Below, in pieces: positions 13,200-25,390 of a stretch of 64,000 nt of DNA (the first letter of the stretch is position 1; the number at the start of each line of letters is the position of its first letter). The DNA comes from Morchella semilibera (taxonomy: Eukaryota; Ascomycota; Pezizomycetes; Pezizales; Morchellaceae). The position numbers and the translations under genes were made by a program. The notes beneath the pieces were generated by a model. That model searched no databases and was not told the origin of the DNA. It was given only the letters and a program-made list of their open reading frames with translations. Location of the stretch: contig WBVU01000016.1 in NCBI GenBank assembly GCA_009192285.1, positions 434,001-498,000 of the forward strand. Reading direction: 5' to 3'.

Positions 13200-13305
13200 T
13201 TCCTGATGTTTGTAAAGGGGACCGCTATTACATGCCATACAAATACGCGCCAAGTCCAAAATCTGTATGGTATGCAATAGTGGTCCCTTTTACAAACGTC
13301 AGGAA
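13200..13305. mobile_element. MITE-like foldback, 41-nt imperfect inverted repeats
   Basis: The arm at 13200-13240 matches the reverse complement of 13265-13305 at 36 of 41 positions; all five mismatches are transitions. The 24-bp apex begins AAATACGCGCCAAG, almost the same as the apex of the next element (13318-13516). Confidence 0.72.
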
Positions 13306-13317
13306 AAATACGAATAC

Positions 13318-13516
13318 ATGTACCCAGGGTGTCGGGAAGTGATGCACATTTTGACTTTATCACAATAGAGGCTTTTAGTCGGTTGCAATTGCACATACAA
13401 AAATGCGCCAAGATGCACCCACATCTGATAAATTTGTATGTGCAAATAATGAAAGTTGCAACCCCTAAGCAGTACATGTTAATTTCCGTGTGGCAATTCC
13501 GATACTCTGGGTACAT
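13318..13516. mobile_element. MITE-like element with nested inverted repeats
   Basis: The outer arms 13318-13335 and 13499-13516 pair at 16 of 18 positions (ATGTACCCAGGGTGTCGG side). The inner arms TTGCACATACAAA at 13389-13401 and its exact complement at 13433-13445 form the apical hairpin. GGTTGCAA/TTGCAACC (13381-13388, 13456-13463) adds another stem. The apex resembles that of 13200-13305, so the two are probably related. Confidence 0.65.
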
Positions 13517-14277
13517 CTTATGTCTGGGTAGGATGATCAGGTGTCTCCGTCGTCACGGAGGGTTTCAATTGGATGGGTAGCTGCCCCAGATTTCTGTGGT
13601 CTGGCGGGCTACAGCTGTCAGTAGACAAAGAATCGGGTGCCTTAAGGGAGACGGCATACATATACATACATGTATGCATTGGGAAACCTCAATCACTATA
13701 TAATAACCCTCTGACCAGGGTCAATGTTTCTTCTCTTCCAAAACTACAACCTCATGCGAGCAAGGAGGGCCCAGCATGCTGCGCAGCAGGTGGCCCCGAC
13801 TGCATGCGAAAATATTTATCCTACATCATTGAACAGGGCTGCGAGTTTTCTGGATCCTTCAGTGTCGGCGGTTTCTCGAACTGACTACATGTAGTCTATA
13901 TCCAGGGTTAGGGCTTTCGGCCATAGGCTTAAGCTTAGATTCTTCAAATCTCTTCCATCAATCTTATACTTAGTACCTAACCCCAGTATCTAATCGCGTC
14001 AGTATATACTTGTACCCAAGTAACGTATAACTACATAGATATTGAATACATGATCCGGCATGTAAAGAGGTAAAAACCTGGGTCAATAGCCCTGCTAGAT
14101 GATTGGATCTCACGGAATTCGCCGATAGGAATCTCGGTCTATCCCGCGCTACGTCATCAGCTGACCGCACGCAGGGACCGATCGCGTGTAAGGGGATAAG
14201 ATAAGATCCTATTATTCCCCCGTATCTCGGTCCTGCACCGTTTTCATAACATTCAGCTGAGAACAATACTTCTTATT

Positions 14278-16456
14278 ATGGCTTCTATTGAAGAGCTTGC
14301 TGCCCAGTGGCTTTCGCTAGATAAAGTATACTTCTCTCATGCCTCATAAATCATTTATATATATCTAACTGCTTTAGAATGAGAAAACTAGAGACGAAAT
14401 ACAATCACTCCTCAACGCAGGGGATACCGAAGAGTTGGAGAAAAGGCTTCGCAACCGTACGTAGCTCGCCTAGTTTATAAATTTGACCAACTCTTTCGGG
14501 TCACATATTTAGAGCAATTAATAAGTTAACAAAGTATCTGAATAACAGGAATCGAGTTCGGCACAGCTGGTAGGACTAGAAACTCGCCCCAGCCATTATA
14601 ACCCTCAAGCTCTAATATATCAAAACTGCATTCAGGGCTCAGGGCAAGAATGGAAGCTGGTTTCTCACGTATGAACGATCTCACCGTGATCCAAGCATCA
14701 CAGGGCCTTGCAGATTATATCAAGGAACAGTCTAGCAGCCCTTCAGTTGTGATCGGCCATGACCACCGCCATAATAGCTCTAAATTCGCCCGTTTAGCTT
14801 CCACCGCAATGAAAAATAAAGGGATTAAAGTAATAGCCCTTTCTACAAGATTCCTTCCCGAAATTATTGGTCCTTATTTACCCAAACAAGGTCTATCTGT
14901 ATGATGGATTAGTGCATACACCACTCGTTCCCTTTGCCGTTAACATGCTAAATGCAACCGCCGGTGTAATGATCACTGCTTCTCACAACCCCGCAAAGGA
15001 TAACGGATACAAAGTGTATTGGTCAAATGGTTGCCAGATCATCCCACCGCATGATAAAAACATAGCGCAGCATATCGACCAGAACATGATTCCTCTGAGC
15101 TGGGACCTGTACAAAACGCCAAGTAGTGATTCAGATGGGACAGGGCCTCTAAGTAGGTCCAGGGAGGCCTATTTTGAATCATTAAAAGGCATAGTAGATG
15201 TCAGCCAAGGTGGAGGAGAGGGGAGGTCTTTGAAGTTTGTTTATACGCCTATGCATGGTGTTGGATTGGCGGCCATGGAACGCGCGGTTACAGACATGGG
15301 TCTGGCTGAAAATATGTTTGTAGTTCAAGAACAAGTCAGTGTTCCCCTTTCTCTGCTAAAAGAGCTCCCTATAGCTGTACATGTACCCCAACTTACCATG
15401 TGAAGGCCCAACCTGATCCCGAGTTTCCTACGGTCCGTTTCCCAAATCCAGAAGAGAAGGGAGCTTTGGACCTAGCGATTGCTACTGCAGAAAAGAATAG
15501 TCTCAATCTGGTTCTGGCCAGTGATCCGGACGCTGATCGCTTTGCTGCCGCTGAGAAACTTCCCTCCGGAGAATGGAAGGTGTTCACTGGGAACCAACTT
15601 GGTATTCTCTTTGCTGCGTATACTCTAGATGTCTACCGGAAGGCGGCGGCTGGAATCGACAAGCCAATATCAAAACTTGCCATGTTGGCATCTACAGTTT
15701 CCACTCAGATGCTACATGCTATGGCTGCTGTGGAAGGCTTTCACTTCGAGGAAACACTTACTGGATTTAAATGGCTTGGAAATCAAGCTTTAATCCTTGA
15801 AGAAAAGGGATATTCTGCACTATATGCTTTTGAAGAAGCGATAGGATATATGTTTGCCCCAGTGGTACATGATAAGGATGGTATTGCCGCAGCAACTGTC
15901 TTCATCACTATGGCACAGAAATGGGCCGATGAGGGCCTTACTGTGCATGCGAAGCTCGAACAACTTTATAAAAAGTATGGGTACTTCGAAAGTGCCAACT
16001 CTTACCTTATCTCTCCTGATCCAGACTTGACAAAGAAAGTATTTGCTGGAATCCGAGCCTTGGGCAATCCACATCCTACAATGCTAGGGAGCCAGAAGAT
16101 AACATGGTGGAGAGACCTAACAAATGGCCTCGACTCAGTCACTATTGACAATAGACCAGTATTACCCGTAGATTCAAGTTCGCAGATGATCACCTGTGAA
16201 CTAGAAAATGGTGTAAGGTTTACTGTAAGAGGATCCGGGACGGAGCCTAAGATCAAAAGTGAGGCCGATAGCTAATATCTACCCCTGATTCTTTTGTCTC
16301 TTCAACGGACTATCATACTAACTAAGTAAATTATTAGTGTATATTGAGTGTAAAGCAGAAAGTCAAGAACTTGCAAGACAAGGGGCACAGGAGGTTTCGG
16401 AAGCTTTGATGAAGGAATGGTTTAGGCCTACAGAAACGGGTCTATTGTTGCCATAG
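14278..16456 (+). CDS. PGM3: Phosphopentomutase / phosphoglucomutase (PGM3/PGM2L type)
   Basis: Alpha-D-phosphohexomutase-fold enzyme. Yeast Pgm3 interconverts ribose-1-P and ribose-5-P and links nucleoside salvage to the pentose phosphate pathway in the cytosol. Seven exons (14278-14325, 14378-14456, 14549-14569, 14636-14829, 14891-15334, 15406-16258, 16338-16456) join in frame to 585 residues; exon 3 is only 21 nt. Motifs visible in order are FGTAGLRARM near the N terminus, the active-site phosphoserine loop TASHNPAKDNGYK, the Mg-binding loop DPDADR, the sugar-binding EEAIGYM and the phosphate-binding RGSGTEPKIK. The last exon begins YIECKAES and ends GLLLP, which restores the normal C terminus. 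Without this exon the frame stops early at about 16275. It is convergent with MCA1. Confidence 0.95.
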
Positions 16457-17232
16457 ATAGTACAGTTGGGGGCGCTTTATAGATTTGAGCGGCGGTTCAT
16501 TAATCTCACATTTCTGTTTAAATTATAATAAAGGCAGGGAATAACCTGCCAAGGATTATAAAACGAACATAGAGGATAAAGCAACCAAAAAATAATCAAT
16601 GCCTATATTCAAGGATCCGCCAGAGCCCATAACTCATTGTCATTTTTTCATACATAAAAGGAAAGGAGGAAAAAAAAAAACGGAATGTCCCTCAAGCATA
16701 GAGATCACTCCAGGTCCCAAAAAATAAAAAGAAATGATATCGTCCCTTTACCAACTCCACATATAAAGCACCGAGTCTTTGAAAAAAATACATCAAGAAC
16801 CGCTGGCATTCAGGGATGAATGCAACTATGAAAATGGCGACTGGAAGCGTTCAGTAACCGTCTTTATGTCATTGTACTGACGGTAATCGCTAGATGGTGG
16901 ATGACCTGCTGCCGAGAGAAAAAGGCGTCTACATGACGTAGAGAAGTCTCGTATCTATATCGACCCAACGCACGTTAAAAATTTCGTCCTTGACTCCAGC
17001 CGTATTTTTCTCACAAAGAAATCAAAAATGATTAATGGGGGGGTAACTGTAAAAGAAGAAAAAAGTAAAAAAAGAATAGTAAACAGAAAATATGCTATGA
17101 GATCCACTCAAAAAAACATGATATGAAGAAAGCGAGGAATAAAGATTTTTTTTTCCAAATATTGTTGAGGGAAGGGGAATATTAAGAAAGAAAGAAAGAA
17201 AGAAAGAAAGAAAAAGGAATAAAACAAAAAAT
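16457..17232. other. Convergent 3' flanks of PGM3 and MCA1
   Basis: About 780 bp, A/T-rich, with poly-A runs and a GAAA microsatellite at about 17185-17215. The two genes converge here, so it should contain both transcription ends. No gene is seen. Confidence 0.65.
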
Positions 17233-18959
17233 TCAGAACTTGAACTCCATTTCAGACTCATCAAGGGGATGTCCGTCATTACCTAGTGGGTGACTGCAGC
17301 TGAGCTGTGGCTTTTGTTGGTATTTGTCCTTAAGCTCTGCCCTGATACTATTCAACAATTGATGGTAAGATTGCTGAGGGTTCTTGCTAAGAGCTTGAAT
17401 GAATGCATAGCTCATAGCACCGGTGGCCTCTCCATTCTGAACATCATCCGCACTAGAAATAGGGGATTAGAGATTCAAGCGATAGTTTCCGGATATGCAA
17501 GAGCGACTTACGAGGTTTGGCTGTCTTTAGATCCGGACCATTGAATGACATCTGCGGGTGATGTTTTTGTTCTCCTTGCTCTCTCTTGGGCACCTCTGCC
17601 ACTAGTAGCTCTCTTGAAAATACCAATAGCCGAAGAAGCAACACCACTAAGATCGCCTCTTGAATATGCGTGAAGGGCATCGAAAAGACCAGTCGCTGCT
17701 TCCTTCGCAAGGTTGGGCTCCTTCTCAACACCACGAGTGGAGTACAGGTAAGGAAGATCCAGCGCAGACCCGGAGTGACAAGAGTCAAAGATTGCCGTTA
17801 AACGGACACCAGGCTTAAGCGGTGCAACCCTATTTAGATCAGCATTTATAGAAAGACAAGTAGGTATAATGTGTTCATACATTATTCTGTGCATCTCGTC
17901 ATCAACAATATGACCATTAAAGCGGAAGTCTACTGGGTAAATGGTTTCATCATATCCTACGGCCGGATTAGTAAATGTCTAGATGCCAAGGCTGTGGATC
18001 GTTTCCATATTAGGAGTTTACTAACCATCACCCTCATCACCGTCGTGGTCTTTGGTCTGCCCACCATGGCCTAGATAAAAGATGTTAGTGCTGTTGCATT
18101 GTCTCAGATGTTAATAAATGGACCTACCAGAGTAATGGAAAAATAGTGAGTCAGTTGGCTGGGCATCTTTGACTAGCCAATGCATAGCTTGAATAATATT
18201 CTGCTTTGTCGGTTGACTCCTAGGGCTTTGTTGATCATCCGTCAAAATAACCATATCTTCACGCTTGTACTGGAACCTTTGGTGCAAGAAGGTTGACATA
18301 TTTTTAACATCATTAATGCACCCTCTCAACTGCCCTCTCTGACCAAAGTAATTGATACCAATCAAGAGCGCCTTGCGCCTCCCCGTACACGGGCCATACT
18401 CGTACCCGATTTGCGACGCCCCGGGTACGCCAAAAGATTGTTGTCCGGAAGGCGGTGGTGGTGGTGCTCCTGCACCCATGTGATGCTGCTGATAAACATT
18501 ATTTCCAACAGGCATAGCTTAAGAGAGTTAAGTCAATTTTATGCCCCAAAAAAAAACCTTCCCAAAACATGCAAACCCAAGAGTTACAAACCAGGTTGCT
18601 GAGGGTAACCATGTCCGGCCCATTGTTGCTGAGGCTGATGCGGCTGAGACATTAATGATCAGCCAAAAATCCCCCTTGACTCGCCACTCTCTTTAAATAG
18701 GAATATTACCGGTGCAGTATTGTAGGGGTACTGTTGAGAAGCTTGCGGTGGATAATAGCCTTGGGGAGGAGGTTGAGACACTCCCGCAGGGTAGTTACTG
18801 TATTGTGGTTGTTGTCCACTAGCACAAATAGAGAGGTTGATGTTAGCGACTCAGACTAACAAGCATACATGTAAAGTGGATGGCATACGGTGGGTATGAA
18901 TATTGCTGCCCTTGGTACCCTGACTGTTGACCGTAATTGCCGGGGTATTGACCAGACAT
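17233..18959 (-). CDS. MCA1: Metacaspase-1 (peptidase family C14)
   Basis: Ca2+-dependent Arg/Lys-specific cysteine protease. In yeast it acts in protein quality control and stress-associated death. The start [10 protein letters not shown] opens a Gln/Tyr/Pro/Gly-rich prodomain of about 120 residues, split over several small exons ([22 protein letters not shown] and [12 protein letters not shown] are readable). The peptidase domain starts at [21 protein letters not shown]. The catalytic His is in HYSGHGGQ, formed across a splice junction after FFHYSG, and the catalytic Cys is in [23 protein letters not shown] and DGDEGDGYDETI, typical of the family, are present, and the C terminus is ESEMEFKF. 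The expected length is about 430 residues. I see no disruption. Confidence 0.95.
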
Positions 18960-21900
18960 GACGAGTAAAAAATGTTGCAAAATAAGTATAGCGAATACAA
19001 AAAAGTTCGGACGACTAGATCTATGAAAGGTATTTTGCGAGGAAAGGCCTTTTTTAGATCTGGGAGGCTTGCTTTGAAGGCGGAATGTCGACTGATGCAG
19101 GTCAAGGGAAGGCTCTGGGGGGGCGGATCCGGTGGGAGCTTTATACAGACGGAGGTCGAAGAAGAGTGTATACGAAGCTAAGGAGTTCGGAGGAGAGAGA
19201 CACACAGGCTTGGAAGATGGAGGGGTAGATTAGATTGGAAAGGTCGTAAAACGGGTAGATGGCAAAGGACACAGGTCCAGAGGAGAGAAAGGAAAGGAGG
19301 AGTAGTGGTGTAGAGGAAGGAAGAAAGGTGAGAGAACGGAAGGATGAGTAGTAGGAGCAGCAATAGCAGTTACACATGCACCTCAAGGTGGGGATCGCGT
19401 TGGTGGTGGAAGGTTTCACTTTGCCGAGCCCTATGATACCCAGGTCCAGCAGCTACCAACAACCTCTCTCATACATCAGCGTCCCTGGAACAGCTAAAAG
19501 TACAGCGCTACTCGACACCCCCTCGAACTGCATCTCTTCTCTGTGCGTAGGTACAGTATGTAGGTACAGTGTCTGGTTCTCCACTTGCCGGAAGTTCAAC
19601 GCTTTGTATGCATACATGTGTAGAGCAAACCTCCCAGTGTCACTGCTGAAACCTTTACCTACCAAACTTAATAAGGGAAAAAAAAAAAATCCCCCGTCAT
19701 CATGGGTCTGTAGAGTATGTTTCGTTGCTACTGCATGCGCTCTGCAATAGATACAGACGGGGGGACTGACTAGTCGGCAATACATTCAGCTGGCAACAAC
19801 GACCAGTTGTTGCCTCCCGGGCAGACTGTCCAGCCGCACACTTATGTGCCTGGCTAGTTAGCTAGCCTTTCCCGGTGACACCGCCCCAACCTTCTAGTAG
19901 AGGAGCCACACACAACTGCATATAATTTCATCATCCCGAACTTTACAATACTGTTAAGTCAACCTCTGAACGACCATATACCCGAGAACAGCGGTGAGGC
20001 GGAGCTGAATCTGCACTCTGCCAGATCTGATCTTGGTGAAGAAGAAGGGGAAGAGAGAACAATTATCGATATCTAATCGTCGGTTCCAGGTCCATGGGAA
20101 TATCTTCCCCTGTACCCACGTCAATGTCAGGTTTCGGCTCGTTCATCGAAACCCCCCAAGGAACCAGCGAAGCTGGCCGCTTTGACGGGCAACACCGAGG
20201 TAAAGAAATAATTGTTGATCTGATACTGCAGTCAGCCTTTCAATTCTCCATGCCCTCTCATGGTTAGCCTAGGTTAAGTTCAGCTGAAGAAATATAATCT
20301 TCTGCCCTAAAAAATATAAAAAATAAATAAAAATAAATCACGATCAACGTACCTACATTGGTGTCAATTGTACATGCAGTAAACTTCGATAGTGCCCACC
20401 TACTTTGGTCTTGCCCGCCGAGCCTCATTCGTTGATTATGGTCTAGCGAGATCCTACTATTCAAAATGGGATTTCTCAGACAACTTTGATCGCACAAAAT
20501 GCGGTATATTCAAACAAGCTGAAGCTGAGCTGCTAATGAGAAAAAAACACAAGACTGACGATTAAAAGTTCCCAACGGTCCGGCTCGCACGCGAAAGCCC
20601 AAACCGACTTTTGGGATACCAAGCTTTTTTGGGTGGCGTTCTGTTCCTAATCGGTAGTAAATTCGGACTGGCTGAGCATGAGGTGTCTCACATAACACAG
20701 CAAGCTCTCTAGAGTACTGTGCTCTGCAGGAACAAAGATCGCCCGGACTTGTAGTTCTTCTGGGTAATATTGTTTGATCATACTCAGTGAGTGAATATCA
20801 CAACCCACGTTTCTAACCCAGCTTAATGATTATGGTTTCCAGAATCTTATAGAAGAACTAATGCTTAGCACAAGCTATATCCAGCTGATTACCATCATCA
20901 GAAACATGAGAGCTCTTCCAACGAAAAACTCACATGGTAGAATAAACGTTTAATTGGATCTTGGTCTTTAGTTGATGGGTTATTCCGGAAGATCCCAATG
21001 GCCTTTCAGCGGTTTGCACGGTGGTCGTACAGGTTTAAACGTGCGCAGTTATTATGGGGATTTCATTATTTGAAACTCCGTCGGATATTCTCCTTTCTTT
21101 TTAATACCTCCGAACTATGTTTAGTTTCAATATTTCATCACACGAATGATCACCCCTTCCTTTCCTTTTCTGCTTGGCTTATCTGCAAGCGCATGTCCGC
21201 CTTGCATGGTAATCTTGGCTAACGTCGCCAATCCGCAAGGGTTTTATTATTATTTTATTTTGGCCCTGTAATTCGAAGCCTTGTACCAGCCGCTATCTGT
21301 ATGAATATCTCGACGAGTTGGATATTTTCTATGCAGCTTAGGTCTGGATAGGGGTCGACGGGATTAAACTCCTCACGGAAACGCGCGTGCTTGGCTACAA
21401 CCGAAAAGACGGAATAGTGTGACATGAATGCACTTTATATGAGAGATGCCAGGGAGACGAAATACGGAGTTATGATCTCACACTTATTATATTTCATATA
21501 CAAACATTTAACTGGCATAGATTCATGTAATCGTCAAAATTGGCGTAGCGAGTGATACTGCATGAAGCGCTGTGCATCTAGCTTTCGTCGCCACCGCACG
21601 GAGCCCATTTCAGAAACTATAAACCTAACCCAAGTCTGCTGCCTTGTCAAGTGGCGAATATTGTATAGGAGCTTATGATTGAGTCGTTAAGATTACAAGG
21701 CTTAATTTTTAGTTTATATGATCTTGTACATACGTGTGGAGTAGTTGAAGTGCATCGTTGTATTAAATTAGCACTATCGCGACCGAACATGACGGAATTA
21801 AAACCCGGACTAGAAATCTCGAAAACTGACAAGCACTTATTTCCATGTATGCAAGCCGACGGAAGACTCTAACTCCTGTTGATCTATTCCCACATGGTTT

Positions 21901-24900
21901 CTACACAAGTGTCGAATACAACTGTACTGAACCCCAGCTTCAGCATACATCATGTATCACGTATCCAGTAGTGCTCCCCCTCTAGTTCTTATCCAAACTT
22001 TAGGATCATTGATCGGCGACCATGATCTACGGACCCACCAGTTTCAGTCCCCACAAAATTGTCCTCAATCATCACGATATTCCTGCCTATACTAAACCGG
22101 CCTATCAGAAGCACCCCTCACGCCTGGATATCAACCGAGTAATTATGAGCACATCGACAGAGCTCCGGACTACTTCAGTTCTTAGCAAAAAACGGGATCT
22201 CACGATTGTGGTCATACGCACGGTATCCATGATCTTTTACCATCGCAAGTGATCTGGGATCGGTTACCTTTTAGTCACATCGGTGGAAATACCCCCAGAC
22301 CCTAGTTCTACTGGGAGAATTGCTTTTATGTAAGATAGACTAGTTGGTATACTGTAATTCTAAACTGAGACCTTGTTTTTATAGATTTTTGCTCAACCAC
22401 TATACCAGAGACCCGGAAGAAAACCACATGAACAAGGAACTGGGGTCATAAGTACCCCTAATACTGTTAGATACATGTACTTTCATTCTGCATACCCGGA
22501 CTACCGCAGGTCTAGTCTGTAGACCACCTAGCTGGATTGAGTGGTGGTTGCCATAATTAACAGTCATCAATCATTGCTGGGCAGGCCGAGAACCTTTTTT
22601 TCAGGTTCATCGATGCTGATATTTCGATGCACTCTACCTTTGATTTGTTTGAAAGGGTTCTAAAAGTGCAGGCTATGGTGAAGTCATCACATAAGTGGGA
22701 TCGTTTTTATTTTATTGTCGGTGGTATGGAGTTCAATTTCTTGCTGTCGTGTACGAAAACGTTTGGGTCAGAAAGCTATCGGGGCCATCTTCAGCTAAGA
22801 CGTACACAAGCTTTACACAGATATCTTGGTCGATCTTTGGATAATTGGCCTTCTGAGGTGCGTGTTTATAGCTTGTTGTTTCTTCCAGTTCACTTACATC
22901 ACATCATAGTCTTGTGTACTTCTGTGTGTCTTATCCCCCAAAGACAAACTAATCAAATTTGAAAAGGGCACCGGGAATGTACCACGTTGCATGGAAGCGC
23001 CAATACCAGAGCGGTGTACTCAGGGACGGGCTCTCGTGGTACACCGGAGGCCCCTACCAAATCACCCTTTTCTTCGGAGTGTGGCTTTCTTGGGGCCATA
23101 CAAAGCCTCGGCGGGATAGCCTGGCCTTGTGTTACTTTGTTATGGGCCAGATCTCTGATTCTAGATCCCAGCAGACAAGTTAAAATAACAGCAAGCGCAA
23201 AGAAATGAGGTTCTGGGCTCGAGAGTGCCTACAGTCCTAAACCGATCGTAATAGGAGTGTGGGGGTGCTTGCAAATCGAGTAATGAAGGGAAGTGATGAT
23301 GTCGAAGGGGCTGCTCAACATGGCCGATGACCATGAGTTGGCCGATATGAATGCGACGAATACCGCATAATGAACACATCAGTAGGGTGATGGGAGCAGA
23401 GCGATGAGGATTTTCAAAAGCCTCCCTTGATGCTCGAATAGCCACCTCGCTCGATCCTTGACTCCGAAACGTCCATACTTCTTTGTCCCACTGCATGCTG
23501 CGCGCATGCCCCTGATTGTGAGGGCATTATTCGTCTGCAGAAAGTATCATACCCCTTTCCGATAGGGTAGCTAGGTGACATATATCTGCAACCATAGTCT
23601 GAGAAGACAAAAATGACAATCTAAATTGTTGAGCAATCCGGTTTAGACACCACCATGTTTCCCAAGGGCTAGTCGTAGATATTTTGAGAAGGGTTTTTTT
23701 TTTGTTGTTATAGGATTACGTGGAATGTATTGTAATAAACCGGTTGACAGCTCACATACTTCGTCGAGGCATACGTGGGTGGGTCTGTTTCAAAGGATTC
23801 GTGAAAGAACCACAGGGATTTGAGTTTTTCTTCTTTTTGAGCGCGGGTGGCCCGACCGATGTAGGTATACTTACAGCCATCTACATGAAAACCTGTAGAG
23901 AACAAGCGCTTCGAGGCTTTAGGGCTACTGGCGCCTAGATGCTTCAGTATGGAAAGGCCCCAGGACGATATGGTCTCGTATAAACTTGACTATATGTCAT
24001 TTCAGCAGCGGGCCAAACTATTCAGCAAGAAAAGTGACAGAAAAGGCCCGAGATAAATTGAATATACTGGAGAATATGTGAAAGTGAATCTTGGTGAGTC
24101 TAGGCCAAGGCATCGGATCGGGCCTCTCGATAAATCGAGGCCTTTGGTGCAAGAAGGAAGACCTTGGCCCATTCGGATCACCGGTAATACCAGCCACTCG
24201 AGCAAGCCCATGCACACAAAACAAGAAAGCAACGCTCACTTACTTGAAATTGTATACGTATACAATTATGCCTATGCTTCATGTTAGTATCACTTCTGCA
24301 CATTGACTTAAGAGCACTATCAAAGTGACCCAGAAAACAAAAAGGGCTATTTAGTACAGCGGAGATAGGCCAAATTCACGGACCTCGGCCCCGGGGAAGC
24401 TCAAAAGGATCAGTTCCCAAAGATTTTCGCAATCAAAGTTCTTAGCCTTGGTTCAGGCCAGCTGGAGTTTGCGCGCTTCGTGCTTCATCGATTCTCACTC
24501 GTCGTCGAAGTTCCTAGGACCTCTTACAAGCGGGTACAAGGGTCTGTGATGGTAGAGTTAGCTGATGAACCTGATGGAACTTATGAGTTGATGACCTTAT
24601 TGGTGTAGTTTTTGTCCTGATATTTTTCAATTTGAACCGTTCCCTTGGGTTCTTGAGAATGTAATGGACGGTTGGTCGACGCGAGCTCTTGGCAAGCTTC
24701 TTGCTATCTTAGCTTCATCTTATCGGGAGATCCGCGTGCATACTTACTGTAGTGAGAACTTTCAGCTACAAATAGACCATACAACCCTCTCGGAGAATTT
24801 TGTCTTCCAATCAATATATAAAAGCCGTCATGAGGTTGAGAACGAAAGAGGAGCTGCCGATAGGTACCGGACAAGGCTTCGTCGGCAAGTGGTGTCGTAC

Positions 24901-25390
24901 ATTGCGTCGGAGAAGTGATACACAGAACGGGAGGGCACCGGGGACTCGGCGGTAGTTGAACAAAGCTATTATCAACTCTGATTTCCCCTTTCCCTCCCAA
25001 AAATAGCTAGGGCAAAAGCCCCTGCACCAAATAGAACGCGCGCCCTGCGTCCTGTTCGGGATCTTGGAATTCCCCTTTCTCTAAATGAATGCCTTCCTTA
25101 AGAGACTTCTACTTTTTGTAAACAACAGCTACTATCAGCCCATCATCCTTCAACGTGCATCGGATAGCCATTGATCCAGATATCTCCCCACCTTTACACT
25201 TGTCACTATTGTGAGATGTGCTGAATATTTAGAATCTCAATTTCACCACCACTCGTTAAGCATTTAAGCTACTGAGACAGTTACTTCCTCTCTTGTATAT
25301 TTTTCTTGGTTACCTTGACCACGTTCTCCAGCCGATTCCCGGAATTCTAACTCGTTTACCCCTGTTCCCCTGCTTAACACGTTGCCTATC
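18960..25390. other. Gene-poor region between MCA1 and the desaturase
   Basis: About 6.4 kb in which no gene can be supported. Sequence near 18960-19420 is probably the MCA1 promoter/5' flank, and 25000-25390 is that of the desaturase; the two genes diverge. Open frames at 22627-22962 (+) and 24664-24918 (+) are the longest without obvious low complexity, but they match no family I know. A perfect 20-bp palindrome lies at 24248-24267. Confidence 0.55.
24248..24267. repeat. Perfect 20-bp palindrome
   Basis: AATTGTATACGTATACAATT equals its own reverse complement. It could be a dimeric protein-binding site or chance in AT-rich sequence; nothing nearby decides. Confidence 0.6.

Larger units (their letters stand above)
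12021..14277. other. Intergenic with a cluster of inverted-repeat elements
   Basis: No protein gene is supported. GGA and PGM3 diverge from this region, so both promoters should lie at its ends. It contains three palindromic elements (12556-12646, 13200-13305, 13318-13516), a dense set of TACATGTA motifs (for example the palindrome AGCTACATGTAGCT near 12477) and a pyrimidine-rich tract at about 12938-12985. Confidence 0.65.

Noticed and set aside
20060-20200. Minus-strand peptide ending NEPKPDIDVGTGEDIPMD and then PTIRYR, possible last exon
   Set aside because: Short, no acceptor with a matching upstream exon, no family recognised.
22627-22962. 111-codon plus-strand open frame
   Set aside because: Composition is not obviously random, but no family, exon partner or conserved motif was found; kept only as part of the gene-poor region finding.
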